64,000 nt of DNA from Gordonia sp049847105 (GTDB lineage: Bacteria; Actinomycetota; Actinomycetes; Mycobacteriales; Mycobacteriaceae): assembly GCF_049847105.1 (NCBI RefSeq), contig NZ_JBNCNS010000001.1:930001-994000 (forward strand). The letters run 5' to 3'. Of the stretch, positions 9,345 to 18,955 are shown one piece after another. Every line of letters starts with the position of its first letter. The first letter of the stretch is position 1. A program made the translations under genes and the position numbers. The notes below the pieces were generated by a model. That model searched no databases, was not told the origin of the DNA, and saw only the letters and a program-made list of their open reading frames with translations.

Positions 9345-10118
9345 GTGGAAATGACAAGCACCACAGCGACAGCCACCACCCGAACCAGCGTCGTCACCGG
9401 CGGGGGCTCGGGGATCGGGCAGTCCGTTGCCGAGCATCTCGCAGCGGCCGGACATCGCATCGGCGTCCTCGACCAGAATGTCGAGGCCGCCGAGAAGGTG
9501 GCTGCCGACCTCCGCTCGGGTGGCGCCGAAGCCATCGCGCAGGCCGTGGACGTGAGCGATCGGACCGCGGTGGAGAAGGCCATGGGGGTGGTCCGGGAGA
9601 AATTCGGCCCCATCGAGATCCTGGTGACCAGCGCCGGCATCGAATCGCAGATGCCCTACCGGGACATCGCGCAGGACGAGTGGGACCGCATCATCGCGGT
9701 CAACCTCACGGGCACCTTCAACTGCACCCAGTCGGTCATCGGCGACATGCAGGCCGGCCAGTGGGGACGTATCGTGACGATCTCGTCCTCCAGCGCCCAG
9801 TCCGGCGCTCCCGAACGTGCCCACTATGTGGCGTCCAAGGGCGGCGTCATCGGGCTGACCAAGGCGTTGGCATTCGAGTACGCGCCACATGGCATCACCG
9901 TCAACACGATTCCGCCGTCGATCATCGCGACCCCGATGGCCGAGAAAGCCGTCGAGGCCGGCCTCGTGCCGGCGATCGAGGATCTCGCCGCGTTGACGCC
10001 CGTGCGCCGCGCGGGACTGCCCGGCGATGTCGCGGCCGCGGCGGCGTTCCTGTGCTCAGATCAGGCCGGTTTCATCACCGGACAGGCGATCGGCGTCAAC
10101 GGCGGTTGGTACATCTGA
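9345..10118 (+). CDS. SDR family NAD(P)-dependent oxidoreductase
   Basis: 257 residues. The nucleotide motif TGGGSGIG is at 18-25, and the catalytic residues are Ser149, Tyr161 and Lys165 (YVASK). The NAG motif appears as TSAGIE. The start is GTG 9345 or ATG 9351, two codons on. It begins 4 bp after the P450 stop, so the pair is surely cotranscribed and may act in sequence, an alcohol made by the P450 being oxidised to a ketone. It ends 115 bp before the first YrbE gene; a hairpin in that gap may reduce read-through. Confidence 0.93.
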   Translation: MEMTSTTATATTRTSVVTGGGSGIGQSVAEHLAAAGHRIGVLDQNVEAAEKVAADLRSGGAEAIAQAVDVSDRTAVEKAMGVVREKFGPIEILVTSAGIESQMPYRDIAQDEWDRIIAVNLTGTFNCTQSVIGDMQAGQWGRIVTISSSSAQSGAPERAHYVASKGGVIGLTKALAFEYAPHGITVNTIPPSIIATPMAEKAVEAGLVPAIEDLAALTPVRRAGLPGDVAAAAAFLCSDQAGFITGQAIGVNGGWYI

Positions 10119-10136
10119 CGTTCGACTTTCCCGAGT

Positions 10137-10160
10137 GCGCACCCTCAGCCCGGGGTGCGC
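10137..10160 (+). terminator. Hairpin between SDR and mce operon (possible attenuator)
   Basis: GCGCACCC and GGGTGCGC form a perfect 8-bp stem around an 8-nt loop, 19 bp after the SDR stop and 74 bp before the YrbE start. No T-run follows, so it may only partly terminate, or may protect the mRNA end. Confidence 0.35.
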
Positions 10161-10233
10161 GCCCCTGACCATCGCCGCCGGTGGTCTCGCCTCTGCATGC
10201 CGAGGATCGACCGGGCCAGAGAGGGGGGAAACG

Positions 10234-11190
10234 GTGTCCACCGTCAACAGCGACATCACGACGCACGCCGCCCCTGCCGACGTTGATGCGCCGACGGAGC
10301 CGATCACCACCGGCGGCGGCGACTCGTCTCGGCCACCGACGTCACCGCCGGCGCCCGAGACGCCCAAGGCGACCGACGAGATCACCTCGTGGATGACCGG
10401 TTATGTGCGCCGTCACCCGCGGGCATCGCTGGAAACCGTTGGCGGCCAGTTTGTCCTGGGCATCCGCGCGGTCCAGCACCTCATCGTCGATCTGCTGACG
10501 CTCCGCTTCCCGGTCAAGGAGTTCATCCGGCAGGCGACCTTCATGGCCTCGGCCTCGGCGCTGCCGACGATCTTCGTCGCCATTCCCATCGGCATGACCC
10601 TGTCCATCCAGTTCGCACTGCTGGCCGGTCAGGTCGGCGCGACGTCACTTGCAGGTGCGGCCAGTGGTCTCGCCGTGATCCGGCAGGGCGCACCGATGGT
10701 CTCGGCACTCCTGATGGCCTCGGCGGCGGGCTCCGCCGTCTGCGCCGACCTCGGTTCCCGAAAGATCCGCGACGAGATCGACGCCATGGAGGTGATGGGT
10801 CTCTCGGTGATCCGGAGACTGGTCGTCCCGCGATTGGCGGCGGCGATCCTGGTCAGTACCGCATTGACCGGAGTCGTCTGCTTCGTCGGCTTCCTCTCCG
10901 GCTATCTGTTCAACACGTTCGTCCAGAACGGGACGCCGGGCACGTTCGTCACCACCTTCGCCTCGTTCGCGACGCTCTCCGATTTCTATCTGACGATCGT
11001 GAAATCCATTGTGTTCGGCGCGATCGTGGCGATCGTGGCCTGCCAGAAGGGACTGACCACCCGTGGCGGTCCGGCAGGCGTCGCCAACTCGGTCAACGCC
11101 ACGGTGGTCGCCTCCATCATCCTGCTGATGCTGGTCAATGTCGGCTTCACCCAGATGTACGTTCTACTCTTCCCGAGGACGGGGTTCTGA
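10234..11190 (+). CDS. MlaE/YrbE-family ABC permease, first permease of mce locus 1
   Basis: 318 residues from GTG 10234, with an AGGGGGGAA ribosome site. A hydrophilic Pro/Thr-rich N-terminus of about 55 residues precedes several membrane segments. The family signature is clear: CADLGSRKIRDEIDAMEVMG, the cytoplasmic EIDAMEVMG loop that couples MlaE permeases to the ATPase. With the second YrbE and an ATPase (MceG/Mkl) encoded elsewhere it forms the inner-membrane permease of a Mce lipid importer. The next gene overlaps by 1 nt (TGATG), indicating translational coupling. Confidence 0.93.
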   Translation: MSTVNSDITTHAAPADVDAPTEPITTGGGDSSRPPTSPPAPETPKATDEITSWMTGYVRRHPRASLETVGGQFVLGIRAVQHLIVDLLTLRFPVKEFIRQATFMASASALPTIFVAIPIGMTLSIQFALLAGQVGATSLAGAASGLAVIRQGAPMVSALLMASAAGSAVCADLGSRKIRDEIDAMEVMGLSVIRRLVVPRLAAAILVSTALTGVVCFVGFLSGYLFNTFVQNGTPGTFVTTFASFATLSDFYLTIVKSIVFGAIVAIVACQKGLTTRGGPAGVANSVNATVVASIILLMLVNVGFTQMYVLLFPRTGF

Positions 11191-12044
11191 TGGCGGCGAC
11201 GTACTATCCGAGCGGACTCCGCCCTCTCGTCCGCGCGACCGACGCGGCCGGGAGCGCCATCCTCCGCATCGGGCACCTCGCCGCGTTCCTGGCCCGCGCA
11301 CTCATCTCCATCCCGATCGCCCTGCGCCACTACCGCAAGGAATGCCTGCGCATTCTCTCCGACGTCACCTGGGGCAACGGCTCCATCGTGGTCGGCGGTG
11401 GAACCGCGGGCGTGATCATCGTCCTCGGCGGCGCCGCCGGCGCGATCGTGGGCATCGAGGGCTACAACGCGCTGCATCTGCTCGGCATGGAACCGGCAAC
11501 CGGCATGGTCGCCTCCACCGCCACCACACGTGAACTCGCACCGATCATGGCGTCCTTGGCCTTTGCCGCACAGGCGGGCTGTCGATTCACCGCTCAACTC
11601 GGCGCCATGCGCATCTCCGAGGAGATCGATGCGCTCGAGGCTTTGGCGATCCGGCCGATTCCCTACCTCGTCTCGACGCGCCTATTCGCCTCCATCATCG
11701 CCGTCATCCCGCTCTACCTGGTCTGCCTCGCGGTCAACTACGTCTCCGTCCAGCTCGTCGTCGGACTGAGCGGCGGCTTGTCGGGCGGTACATATCAGCA
11801 CTACTTCGAGCTGGTCCTCAACCCCACCGACATCATGTACTCGTTGATCAAGGCGGTGATCTTCGTGATCATCACCACCACCATCCAGTGCTACTACGGC
11901 TTCTATGCCCACGGCGGCCCCCAGGGTGTGGGCACCGCGTCCGGACGTGCCATGCGGGCCAGCATCTCGGTGATGATCGTCGCCAATCTCCTTCTCACCG
12001 TGGCATTCTGGGGAGTCGGAAGCGGAGCAAGGTTGAGCGGATGA
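11190..12044 (+). CDS. MlaE/YrbE-family ABC permease, second permease of mce locus 1
   Basis: 284 residues starting at the ATG that overlaps the preceding stop. It has multiple hydrophobic segments and the coupling-loop signature GAMRISEEIDALEALAIRP typical of YrbE B subunits. A glycine-rich membrane stretch (IVVGGGTAGVIIVLGG) lies near residue 70. It forms the permease heterodimer with the preceding YrbE. It overlaps the next gene by 4 nt (ATGA). Orthology to a particular numbered mce locus (mce1-mce4) cannot be decided by eye. Confidence 0.93.
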   Translation: MAATYYPSGLRPLVRATDAAGSAILRIGHLAAFLARALISIPIALRHYRKECLRILSDVTWGNGSIVVGGGTAGVIIVLGGAAGAIVGIEGYNALHLLGMEPATGMVASTATTRELAPIMASLAFAAQAGCRFTAQLGAMRISEEIDALEALAIRPIPYLVSTRLFASIIAVIPLYLVCLAVNYVSVQLVVGLSGGLSGGTYQHYFELVLNPTDIMYSLIKAVIFVIITTTIQCYYGFYAHGGPQGVGTASGRAMRASISVMIVANLLLTVAFWGVGSGARLSG

Positions 12045-13360
12045 ACTCACCGAGCATCTACGACGCGGGGCCGCACGGGCTGTCGAACCGGCAGCTGCTC
12101 ATCAGTGGCATCATCGCCATCGCCGTGATCATCGCCGTTCTCGCTGCGATCGCGCTCAAGTCCGGTGGCACCTTCACCCCGAAGGTACCGGTGACCGCCC
12201 AGCTCGCCGACGTCGGCGACGGCCTCCCGGTGAACTCCGACGTCAAGTACCGAGGTGTCATCGTCGGCACGGTCACCGGGGTGACACCAGCGATCGCGGG
12301 CCCCGACAACACGGTCGACATCTCGATCGCCCCCGACCGTGCGCCACAGATACCTCGCACCGTGACCGCTCGCGTGGTACCCAGCAATGTCTTCGCGGTG
12401 TCGTCGGTGCAGCTGATCGACAACGGCTCCGCGCCGGCGATCGCGTCGGGTGACGTGATCTCCCAGGACACCAACGCCTCGACGGTGCAGTTCCAGACGG
12501 CGTTGTCCAAGCTGCGCGCCATCGTCTCCGCAACCGCACGTGCCGGCAGCGACCGCACGGTCGGCATGCTCGCCGCGGTGGCCACCGCCACCGATCGGCG
12601 TGGCTCCGACATCTCCCGGGCCGGTGCACAACTCGACCGTATCGTCGGCGAGCTCGACCGCGTTGTCCAGCCGGACGGGGGGCCGTCCACCCTGAAGTCG
12701 CTCAGTTCGGCGGTCACCGGCCTGCGGAAGTCCGCACCCGATCTCCTCGACGCGTTGCACAGTTCGGTCGGACCCATGCAGACGGTGGCCCGCGAATCCG
12801 GCGCGCTCTCCGACCTGCTCGGCTCCGGAATCTCCACCACCGCACGGGTCAACACGGCACTCGAGCGCAACACCGCCCAGATCATCCGCATCACCACCCA
12901 GGCAGCCCCGGTCGTGTCGGTGGTGGCGGCCGGCAGCTCCGGCTTCACCGCCATTGACAGAAACATCGGCGTCATCGCAGACAGATGGTTTTCAGATTTC
13001 TGGCCGGCCGGCCTGGCCAACGGACGGGGAAAGTTCCTGTTCCAGGTCACCCCCCACAAGCTCTACACCCGCGCGGACTGCCCCCGATACGGAAATCTGA
13101 AGGGCCCCAGCTGCTTCACTGCCCCGACCAGCGTGTCGCCCCCGGTCCTGAAAGGCAACGCACGCAAGGGAGTCACCGCCGGATACCAGACGGCCGGCAT
13201 GGGCGGCAACGTCGGTTCGGTCGGCAGCGCCGATGAACAGGCGACCCTCGGCAACCTCGTCGGTGGGGGCCCCAACAGCGCCAACACTCTCATTCTCGGC
13301 CCCGTCGCCCGCGGCGCGTCCGTCACGGTGTCCCCCGACGACCAGAAGGGTTCGTCATGA
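12041..13360 (+). CDS. MCE family protein, MceA position, locus 1
   Basis: 439 residues from ATG 12041. One N-terminal membrane anchor (about 20-42) is followed by the MCE domain beginning TFTPKVPVTAQLADVGDGLP with the typical DVKYRGVIVGTVTGV strand. Then comes a long helical region and a Cys-containing tail with Gly/Asn-rich C-terminus. Mce proteins form a periplasmic hexameric tube that carries lipids through the mycobacterial envelope to the YrbE permease. Start and stop overlap the neighbouring genes by 4 nt each. Confidence 0.92.
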   Translation: MNSPSIYDAGPHGLSNRQLLISGIIAIAVIIAVLAAIALKSGGTFTPKVPVTAQLADVGDGLPVNSDVKYRGVIVGTVTGVTPAIAGPDNTVDISIAPDRAPQIPRTVTARVVPSNVFAVSSVQLIDNGSAPAIASGDVISQDTNASTVQFQTALSKLRAIVSATARAGSDRTVGMLAAVATATDRRGSDISRAGAQLDRIVGELDRVVQPDGGPSTLKSLSSAVTGLRKSAPDLLDALHSSVGPMQTVARESGALSDLLGSGISTTARVNTALERNTAQIIRITTQAAPVVSVVAAGSSGFTAIDRNIGVIADRWFSDFWPAGLANGRGKFLFQVTPHKLYTRADCPRYGNLKGPSCFTAPTSVSPPVLKGNARKGVTAGYQTAGMGGNVGSVGSADEQATLGNLVGGGPNSANTLILGPVARGASVTVSPDDQKGSS

Positions 13361-14391
13361 GTGTCCGGAAGCCCCTCATCGGATTGATTCTCTTCCTCCT
13401 CGTCTCGCTGGCACTGACATCCACGGTCTACGTCACCCTTCAACGCGACGTCTCCGAGGACACGAAGAACTACAGCGCGGTGTTCACCGACATCACGGGA
13501 CTCAAAGCCGGCGACGACGTCCGCATGGCCGGGATTCGCGTCGGCCGGGTCGACTCGGTCGGTCTCGACGGAACCGCGGCACGCGTCTCGTTTCGAGTCG
13601 ACTCCGATCAGGTCGTCGACGGGAGCACCAAGGCCTCGATCGTCTACCAGAACATCGTCGGACAACGGTACGTCGGCCTGTCTCGCGGAGACTTTCCCAA
13701 CCCCACGCCGCTGAACGGCAGCGAGATCCCCCTCGCACACACCGAGCCGTCCTTTGACATCTCCGCATTGCTGAACGGATTCGAGCCGTTGTTCAGCGTC
13801 CTGGATCCGAAACAGGTCGACAATGTCACCAACGCGTTGATCCGTGCCCTGCAAGGCGATTCGTCATCGATCACCACCCTGGTCGCCGAGACGTCGTCCC
13901 TCGCCGAATCGGTCGCCGGACCCGATCAGGTGCTCGGCGACGTCATCTCCAACCTGTCCCGCGTGGTCGGGACGTTCGCGGCCCAGCGCAGCAACATCGA
14001 CACCGTCCTGGTCAGCTCCCGCAGGATCTTCGAACAGATGTCCGCACAACGTGATTCATTCATCGGCTCGCTCGACAAGACCGCGCAGGTCGCCGATCGC
14101 GCATCCACGCTCGCCCGTGGCGCGCTACCGGAGGTGCAGCAAATGCTCTCCCGGCAACCCGGATTCATCGGCCACTTCCTCGCCAACAAGGACGAGTTCG
14201 CCTACCTCGGTTTCAATCTCCCACCGCTGCTGAAAGGCCTGGCACGGGTCACCCAGGCGGGCGCGTACATCGACACCTACCTGTGCAATTTCAATGTGAC
14301 CCTGGTACCCGCGTTGAGCACGGTGATCCCGTCCATCGTCGCCCACGCGACGCCGGGTGGCAAAGCCACACAATCCCCGATCTGCAGGTGA
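13357..14391 (+). CDS. MCE family protein, MceB position, locus 1
   Basis: 344 residues with an N-terminal membrane anchor (about 8-27) and MCE domain containing YSAVFTDITGLKAGDDVRMA followed by GIRVGRVDSVGL. A helical domain and a short tail end with Cys. The ATG overlaps the MceA stop (ATGA). It is one of the six non-identical subunits expected for a Mce tube. The intact length and regular strand pattern indicate a functional gene. Confidence 0.92.
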   Translation: MSVRKPLIGLILFLLVSLALTSTVYVTLQRDVSEDTKNYSAVFTDITGLKAGDDVRMAGIRVGRVDSVGLDGTAARVSFRVDSDQVVDGSTKASIVYQNIVGQRYVGLSRGDFPNPTPLNGSEIPLAHTEPSFDISALLNGFEPLFSVLDPKQVDNVTNALIRALQGDSSSITTLVAETSSLAESVAGPDQVLGDVISNLSRVVGTFAAQRSNIDTVLVSSRRIFEQMSAQRDSFIGSLDKTAQVADRASTLARGALPEVQQMLSRQPGFIGHFLANKDEFAYLGFNLPPLLKGLARVTQAGAYIDTYLCNFNVTLVPALSTVIPSIVAHATPGGKATQSPICR

Positions 14392-14395
14392 GACG

Positions 14396-15445
14396 ATGAG
14401 ATCCTTCACCGCGCGTATCCGCAAATCGTTGTCACAGCCCATCGAGAACTGGAACAAGGTCATCATCGGCGCCGTCGCGCTGGTGGCCATCGTGGTGGTC
14501 GCCCTCGGGCTGATCAAGGTCGGCCAGGCCGGAATCGGCAAGCATTCGGTTCGCGCTCAGTTCGCTCAGGCCGCCGGTCTCACGCCCGGCGATTCGATCA
14601 GTGTCGCCGGCGTTCCGGTGGGCACGGTCAAGGACACCCGGCTCGACCACACCTTCGTCACCGTGACGATGGAGGTGGGCGACGATGTCCCCCTGGGATC
14701 GGACACACGAGCATCGATCAAGCTGACCACGCTACTCGGCTCCCGATACATCGAGCTGTCACCCGCCGGCTCCGGATCGCTCCCCGACGATCTCATCCCC
14801 TTGTCGCACACGGCTGTCCCCTACGACCTGCAACAGGTCATGCAAAACGCCACAACGACTTTCGAACAGGTCGATGCCGAGAAGATCGGGACGTCGATGA
14901 CCACGTTGTCCCGCCAGCTCGACGGCACACCCGAGCTGGTCCCACAGGCCCTCACCAATATCCAGAGCCTGTCGACCATCATCGCCGACCGACGCGGGCA
15001 GATCGGTTCCCTGCTGACCAGTACGCAGAAGCTGACCGCCGTGGTCCGGCGGCAAGAGTCCGGTCTCGGCCAGCTGATGACGCAGGGGCGTGATCTGTTG
15101 CGTGCGTTGCTGACCCGACAGGTGATGATTGATCGGCTCCTCGACTCGACAACGGTGCTGGCGAATCAGCTCCGCCAGGTCGTCGTCGCCGATCGGTCGG
15201 GTCTCGACAAATTGGTCACCAATCTCGACGGCCTGCTGGACAGCCTGCGGCGCAACGACAATCTGCTGCGCAACACGCTCCAGATCCTGCCTGTCCCGGT
15301 CCGGAATTTCGCGAACGTCACCGGGACCGGCAACGAGACAGACTTCACCTCGCTGACGGGCCCGCTGATCGATTCGTGGATGTGCGCGATCTCCAAGCAG
15401 GCAAACCTCGCCAACCTCCCGCCCTACTTCAAGGACTGCCGATGA
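14396..15445 (+). CDS. MCE family protein, MceC position, locus 1
   Basis: 349 residues from ATG 14396, 4 bp after the MceB stop. The membrane anchor (about 20-42) is followed by the MCE domain with FAQAAGLTPGDSISVAGVPV and GTVKDTRLD, then a helical domain and a Cys-containing tail. I chose this start because the anchor then sits at the usual distance from the N-terminus. It ends in a 4-nt overlap with MceD. Confidence 0.92.
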   Translation: MRSFTARIRKSLSQPIENWNKVIIGAVALVAIVVVALGLIKVGQAGIGKHSVRAQFAQAAGLTPGDSISVAGVPVGTVKDTRLDHTFVTVTMEVGDDVPLGSDTRASIKLTTLLGSRYIELSPAGSGSLPDDLIPLSHTAVPYDLQQVMQNATTTFEQVDAEKIGTSMTTLSRQLDGTPELVPQALTNIQSLSTIIADRRGQIGSLLTSTQKLTAVVRRQESGLGQLMTQGRDLLRALLTRQVMIDRLLDSTTVLANQLRQVVVADRSGLDKLVTNLDGLLDSLRRNDNLLRNTLQILPVPVRNFANVTGTGNETDFTSLTGPLIDSWMCAISKQANLANLPPYFKDCR

Positions 15446-16545
15446 CCCGGGGTCGAATCATCAAGGTGGCACTGCTGGCCGTGGCGGTGCTGCTGGTCGT
15501 CGGTGTCGCACGGTCGTGCACCGACGACGACCACACGATCTCCGTCGTCGCGCAGTTCGACAACGCCTCCGGGCTCTACGAGGGCAACGCGGTCTCGGTA
15601 CTCGGGATGCCTGTCGGCAAGGTCACCAAGATCACCCCGCACGCCGGATTCGTCGATGTGGCGATGGACATCAGCACGGACACACCGGTTCCCGCCGACG
15701 CGTCCGCGGTGACGGTCTCCACGTCCGTGCTGACCGACCGGCATGTGGAACTCACCCCCGCATATCAGGGCGGCCCCCAACTGCAGGACAATGCCCACCT
15801 GGGGCTGAACCAGACCAGGACCCCGGTCGAGGTTGACCGGATGCTGGCCATGGCCGACAAACTGTCGGTCCAACTACAGGGCGACAATCGCGGTGGCGGG
15901 CCGGTCGCCGACCTGCTGAACGTGAGTGCGGCGATGACGTCGGGGAACGGGCCGGACATCCGTTCGGCGCTGGGCTCGCTGTCTCGTGCGCTCGCGATGG
16001 GCTCCGATCACGGTGAGCAGACGCGCAACGCGATCACCGACATCGTCGATGACATGTCGTCGCTCTCGGCGACCGCGGCCCGAAACGATGCCACCATCCG
16101 GGAGTTCGGATCGTCGGTCCAGCAGATGTCGGATCTGTTCGCGGACCAGAACATCGGGTGGGGCACCACCGGCGCCAAGATCAATGCGGTTCTCGGTGAG
16201 GCGACCGATCTCATGCAGCAGCGTCGCAAGGATGTCGCGGACACGGTCTCGGGCGCCACCACGGTCACGCGGGCGCTCGCGGACTACCGGAGATCGTTGT
16301 CGGAGTTCCTCGACGTCGCGCCGCTGGTGATGGACAACGCGTACAACACGATCGATAAGAAGGCCGGAGTCGCCCGGGTCCATGCCCAGCTCGAGAAGGT
16401 GTTCTTCGACGGACGACTCGTCAAGGAGGTCTGCAACGTACTCGGGATGCGCGAACTCGGTTGTGCGACAGGCACGTTGCGCGACTTCGGGCCGGACTTC
16501 GGCATGGACGGAATGCTCGAGGCGATGGCGGGGAAGCCGCAATGA
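15442..16545 (+). CDS. MCE family protein, MceD position, locus 1
   Basis: 367 residues from ATG 15442. A very short N-terminus leads directly into the membrane anchor (about 7-23), then the MCE domain with FDNASGLYEGNAVSVLGMPV and GKVTKITPH. The helical region ends in a Cys pair flanking VCNVLGMRELGC. It overlaps both neighbours by 4 nt. No lipobox is present, so the lipoprotein of this operon is the next gene. Confidence 0.92.
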   Translation: MTRGRIIKVALLAVAVLLVVGVARSCTDDDHTISVVAQFDNASGLYEGNAVSVLGMPVGKVTKITPHAGFVDVAMDISTDTPVPADASAVTVSTSVLTDRHVELTPAYQGGPQLQDNAHLGLNQTRTPVEVDRMLAMADKLSVQLQGDNRGGGPVADLLNVSAAMTSGNGPDIRSALGSLSRALAMGSDHGEQTRNAITDIVDDMSSLSATAARNDATIREFGSSVQQMSDLFADQNIGWGTTGAKINAVLGEATDLMQQRRKDVADTVSGATTVTRALADYRRSLSEFLDVAPLVMDNAYNTIDKKAGVARVHAQLEKVFFDGRLVKEVCNVLGMRELGCATGTLRDFGPDFGMDGMLEAMAGKPQ

Positions 16546-17645
16546 GGTATTCGACGATCGTCCGGCTGATGGTGGCGGCCCTCTGCATGTGCACGCTCGC
16601 CGGGTGCGGCGTCGGCCTCGCGGACCTGCCTCTGCCCAAGAAGGGAACCGAATCCGGCGCGACCTATACGCTGCGCGCCGAGTTCGCGAACGCACTGAAC
16701 CTCCCCGAGGAGGCAAAGGTCAAACTCAACGGCGCAGACGTCGGTTCGGTGCAGAGCATGTCCGTGCGTGACTACGTCGCCGTGGTGACCATGCACGTCG
16801 CGGACGAGGTGAAGCTGCCGCGCGGCACCCGAGCCGAACTGCGCTCGGCCACTCCGCTCGGTGACGTCTTCGTCGCCCTGCAGCCGCCGAAGTCGCTCAC
16901 GACCGACACCGCCGACCTCGGTGACGGGGACACGATCTCGTTGAAGGACACCGGCGCTGCGACGACGGTCGAGGAGATCCTCTCCACGTCGGCGCTGTTG
17001 GTCAACGGGGGCGTCCTCCGCGACCTGACGAAGATCGTCAACGGCCTGGGGCGAACCGTGGGCAATCGTGGTGACAAGTTGTCGGACCTCATCGCACATT
17101 CCACCCGGTTGATCTCCGCGCTGTCCGCACGATCGGGCGACATCCGCAATGCGCTGCGCCAGACCGACGCTCTGGTCTCCACCGTGTCGGCACAGCAGAA
17201 GACGGTCAACGATTCACTCGCCGCCGCCGGACCTGCGCTCGACGTCATCTCGTCGAACTCGGATCAGATCCTGACCCTGGTCGATCAGATCGGACAGATC
17301 AGCACTCAGCTGTCGCGCTATCCGTCGATCGCCACCGGCAAGACACAGAACCTGATGGCCAACCTCAACACCCTGTCGAAGGGGCTCAACGACGCCGCGA
17401 CGGACCCCCAGGCGGACCTGACCAAGATGAACTCGTTGCTCGCGCCGGTCATGAAGATCACCAATTCCACTGCTGCTCACGTCAATGCGGACCTTCAGGA
17501 CCTGTCCATCGGCGCGCTGGCGGACCCCCGGCACAAGGCCGATCCGGGGGCCCGACTACCCGACGTCACCGACGTCGGCAACTTCGTCGGGACCATCACG
17601 TACACCTTGGAGAAGCTGCGCAAGAAGTTGGAGCCGCCGCGATGA
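16542..17645 (+). CDS. MCE family lipoprotein, MceE position (LprK-like), locus 1
   Basis: 367 residues beginning MRYSTIVRLMVAALCMCTLAGCGVG: a lipoprotein signal peptide with lipobox LAGC, Cys23 being the predicted lipidation site. The MCE domain follows (FANALNLPEEAKVKLNGADV), then a long helical domain. Lipid-anchored MceE is the rule in mce operons. The start ATG overlaps the MceD stop and the stop overlaps the MceF start. Confidence 0.93.
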   Translation: MRYSTIVRLMVAALCMCTLAGCGVGLADLPLPKKGTESGATYTLRAEFANALNLPEEAKVKLNGADVGSVQSMSVRDYVAVVTMHVADEVKLPRGTRAELRSATPLGDVFVALQPPKSLTTDTADLGDGDTISLKDTGAATTVEEILSTSALLVNGGVLRDLTKIVNGLGRTVGNRGDKLSDLIAHSTRLISALSARSGDIRNALRQTDALVSTVSAQQKTVNDSLAAAGPALDVISSNSDQILTLVDQIGQISTQLSRYPSIATGKTQNLMANLNTLSKGLNDAATDPQADLTKMNSLLAPVMKITNSTAAHVNADLQDLSIGALADPRHKADPGARLPDVTDVGNFVGTITYTLEKLRKKLEPPR

Positions 17646-18955
17646 CGTCGACAACCGATGACCGCTCGTTCGCGGCGCCCGGCGCCTCGGCCTTCCGTAC
17701 CGGCTTCCTCGAAGTCCCGGCACGCGGCATCGTGTCGGCCACCCGACGGGGGCGCCGACATCGACTCGGGCTGTCCGCCATCGGGTTGTTCGTCGTGCTC
17801 ATCCTGGGCATCGGGTATCTCGTGTTCGGCGTCTTCCACAGCTCGCCCGCCAGCTCCCCGATCGTGGTCCGCGTGCAGCTCAAGGAATCCGGTGGCCTTC
17901 TCGCCGGCCAGAACGTCACACTCCGCGGCGTGCCGGTCGGCCGCGTGCGTCAGGTGGACCTCACCCGGGACGGTGTCGTCGCACAGGCCGAGATCGACCC
18001 GAGCGTCCAGATCCCGGTGCGGGGCGAGGTCCGGGTGGCCGGCCTGTCGCTGGCGGGCGAACAGTATCTCGACTTCCGGCCCGCCACGTCGTCCGGCCCG
18101 TTCCTCAGCGACGGAACGGTGATCTCGGCGGACCAGACCACCACCCCGGTCCCGCTCGCGAACGTCCTCGACGACCTCAGCGGCACCCTCGATCAGGTCG
18201 ATCCGGAGAAGTTGCACACCATCACGCATGAACTCGGGGTCTCGCCACAGGGTTCGGAGCGGCTGGCCGACATCATCGACGGCGGGACGTACCTGATCTC
18301 CACCCTCGATTCCGTTCTGCCGCAGACGGTGAGTCTGTTGAAGAGCAGTCGCACGGTGCTCACCACCCTCGGCCAGGGCGCGCCGGCCCTCACCGAGACG
18401 TCCAAAGATCTCAGCCATCTGATGGCCGGTGCGGCGCGCAAGCAGAACGGCTACCGTACGCTGCTGAACCGCACCCCGGCAGCGCTGCGGGCCACCGACG
18501 CCATCATCGCCGACAACGCGCCCACGATGGTGCAACTGCTGGGCAATCTGGCAACCGTGACACAGATGGCCTACGTGCACATACCCGCTCTCAACGAATT
18601 CTTCTTCCCCCAGGATCGGGACGGATCGACCCTCGGCGCACTGAGCACCACCATGCGAGACGGCGGCATCTGGGCCGCGGTGAACATCTATCCGCGCAAC
18701 ACCTGTGATTACGGGCTGCCGCGCCTGCCACCGTCACAACCCGATCATCCAGAACCTTATCTGTATACGTACTGCAACAACCCCGACCCGTCGGTGCAGA
18801 TCAGGGGTGCCCGGAATGCACCCCGGCCGCCGGGCGACGACACCGCGGGTCCGCCACCCGGAGCGGCGCCCGACGCCCGCTCGAGTCCCTCACCGACCGG
18901 ACCGCAATCGATTCCGCTGCCCTTCGCCGGACCCGCACTACCGTCCCAACCATGA
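17642..18955 (+). CDS. MCE family protein, MceF position, locus 1
   Basis: 437 residues. A hydrophilic N-terminus of about 40 residues precedes one membrane anchor (LGLSAIGLFVVLILGIGYLV), then the MCE domain (LKESGGLLAGQNVTLRGVPV), the helical domain, and a low-complexity Pro/Ser/Ala-rich C-terminal tail of about 60 residues. Such Pro-rich tails are common in MceF-type subunits. It overlaps the next gene by 4 nt. Confidence 0.92.
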   Translation: MTSTTDDRSFAAPGASAFRTGFLEVPARGIVSATRRGRRHRLGLSAIGLFVVLILGIGYLVFGVFHSSPASSPIVVRVQLKESGGLLAGQNVTLRGVPVGRVRQVDLTRDGVVAQAEIDPSVQIPVRGEVRVAGLSLAGEQYLDFRPATSSGPFLSDGTVISADQTTTPVPLANVLDDLSGTLDQVDPEKLHTITHELGVSPQGSERLADIIDGGTYLISTLDSVLPQTVSLLKSSRTVLTTLGQGAPALTETSKDLSHLMAGAARKQNGYRTLLNRTPAALRATDAIIADNAPTMVQLLGNLATVTQMAYVHIPALNEFFFPQDRDGSTLGALSTTMRDGGIWAAVNIYPRNTCDYGLPRLPPSQPDHPEPYLYTYCNNPDPSVQIRGARNAPRPPGDDTAGPPPGAAPDARSSPSPTGPQSIPLPFAGPALPSQP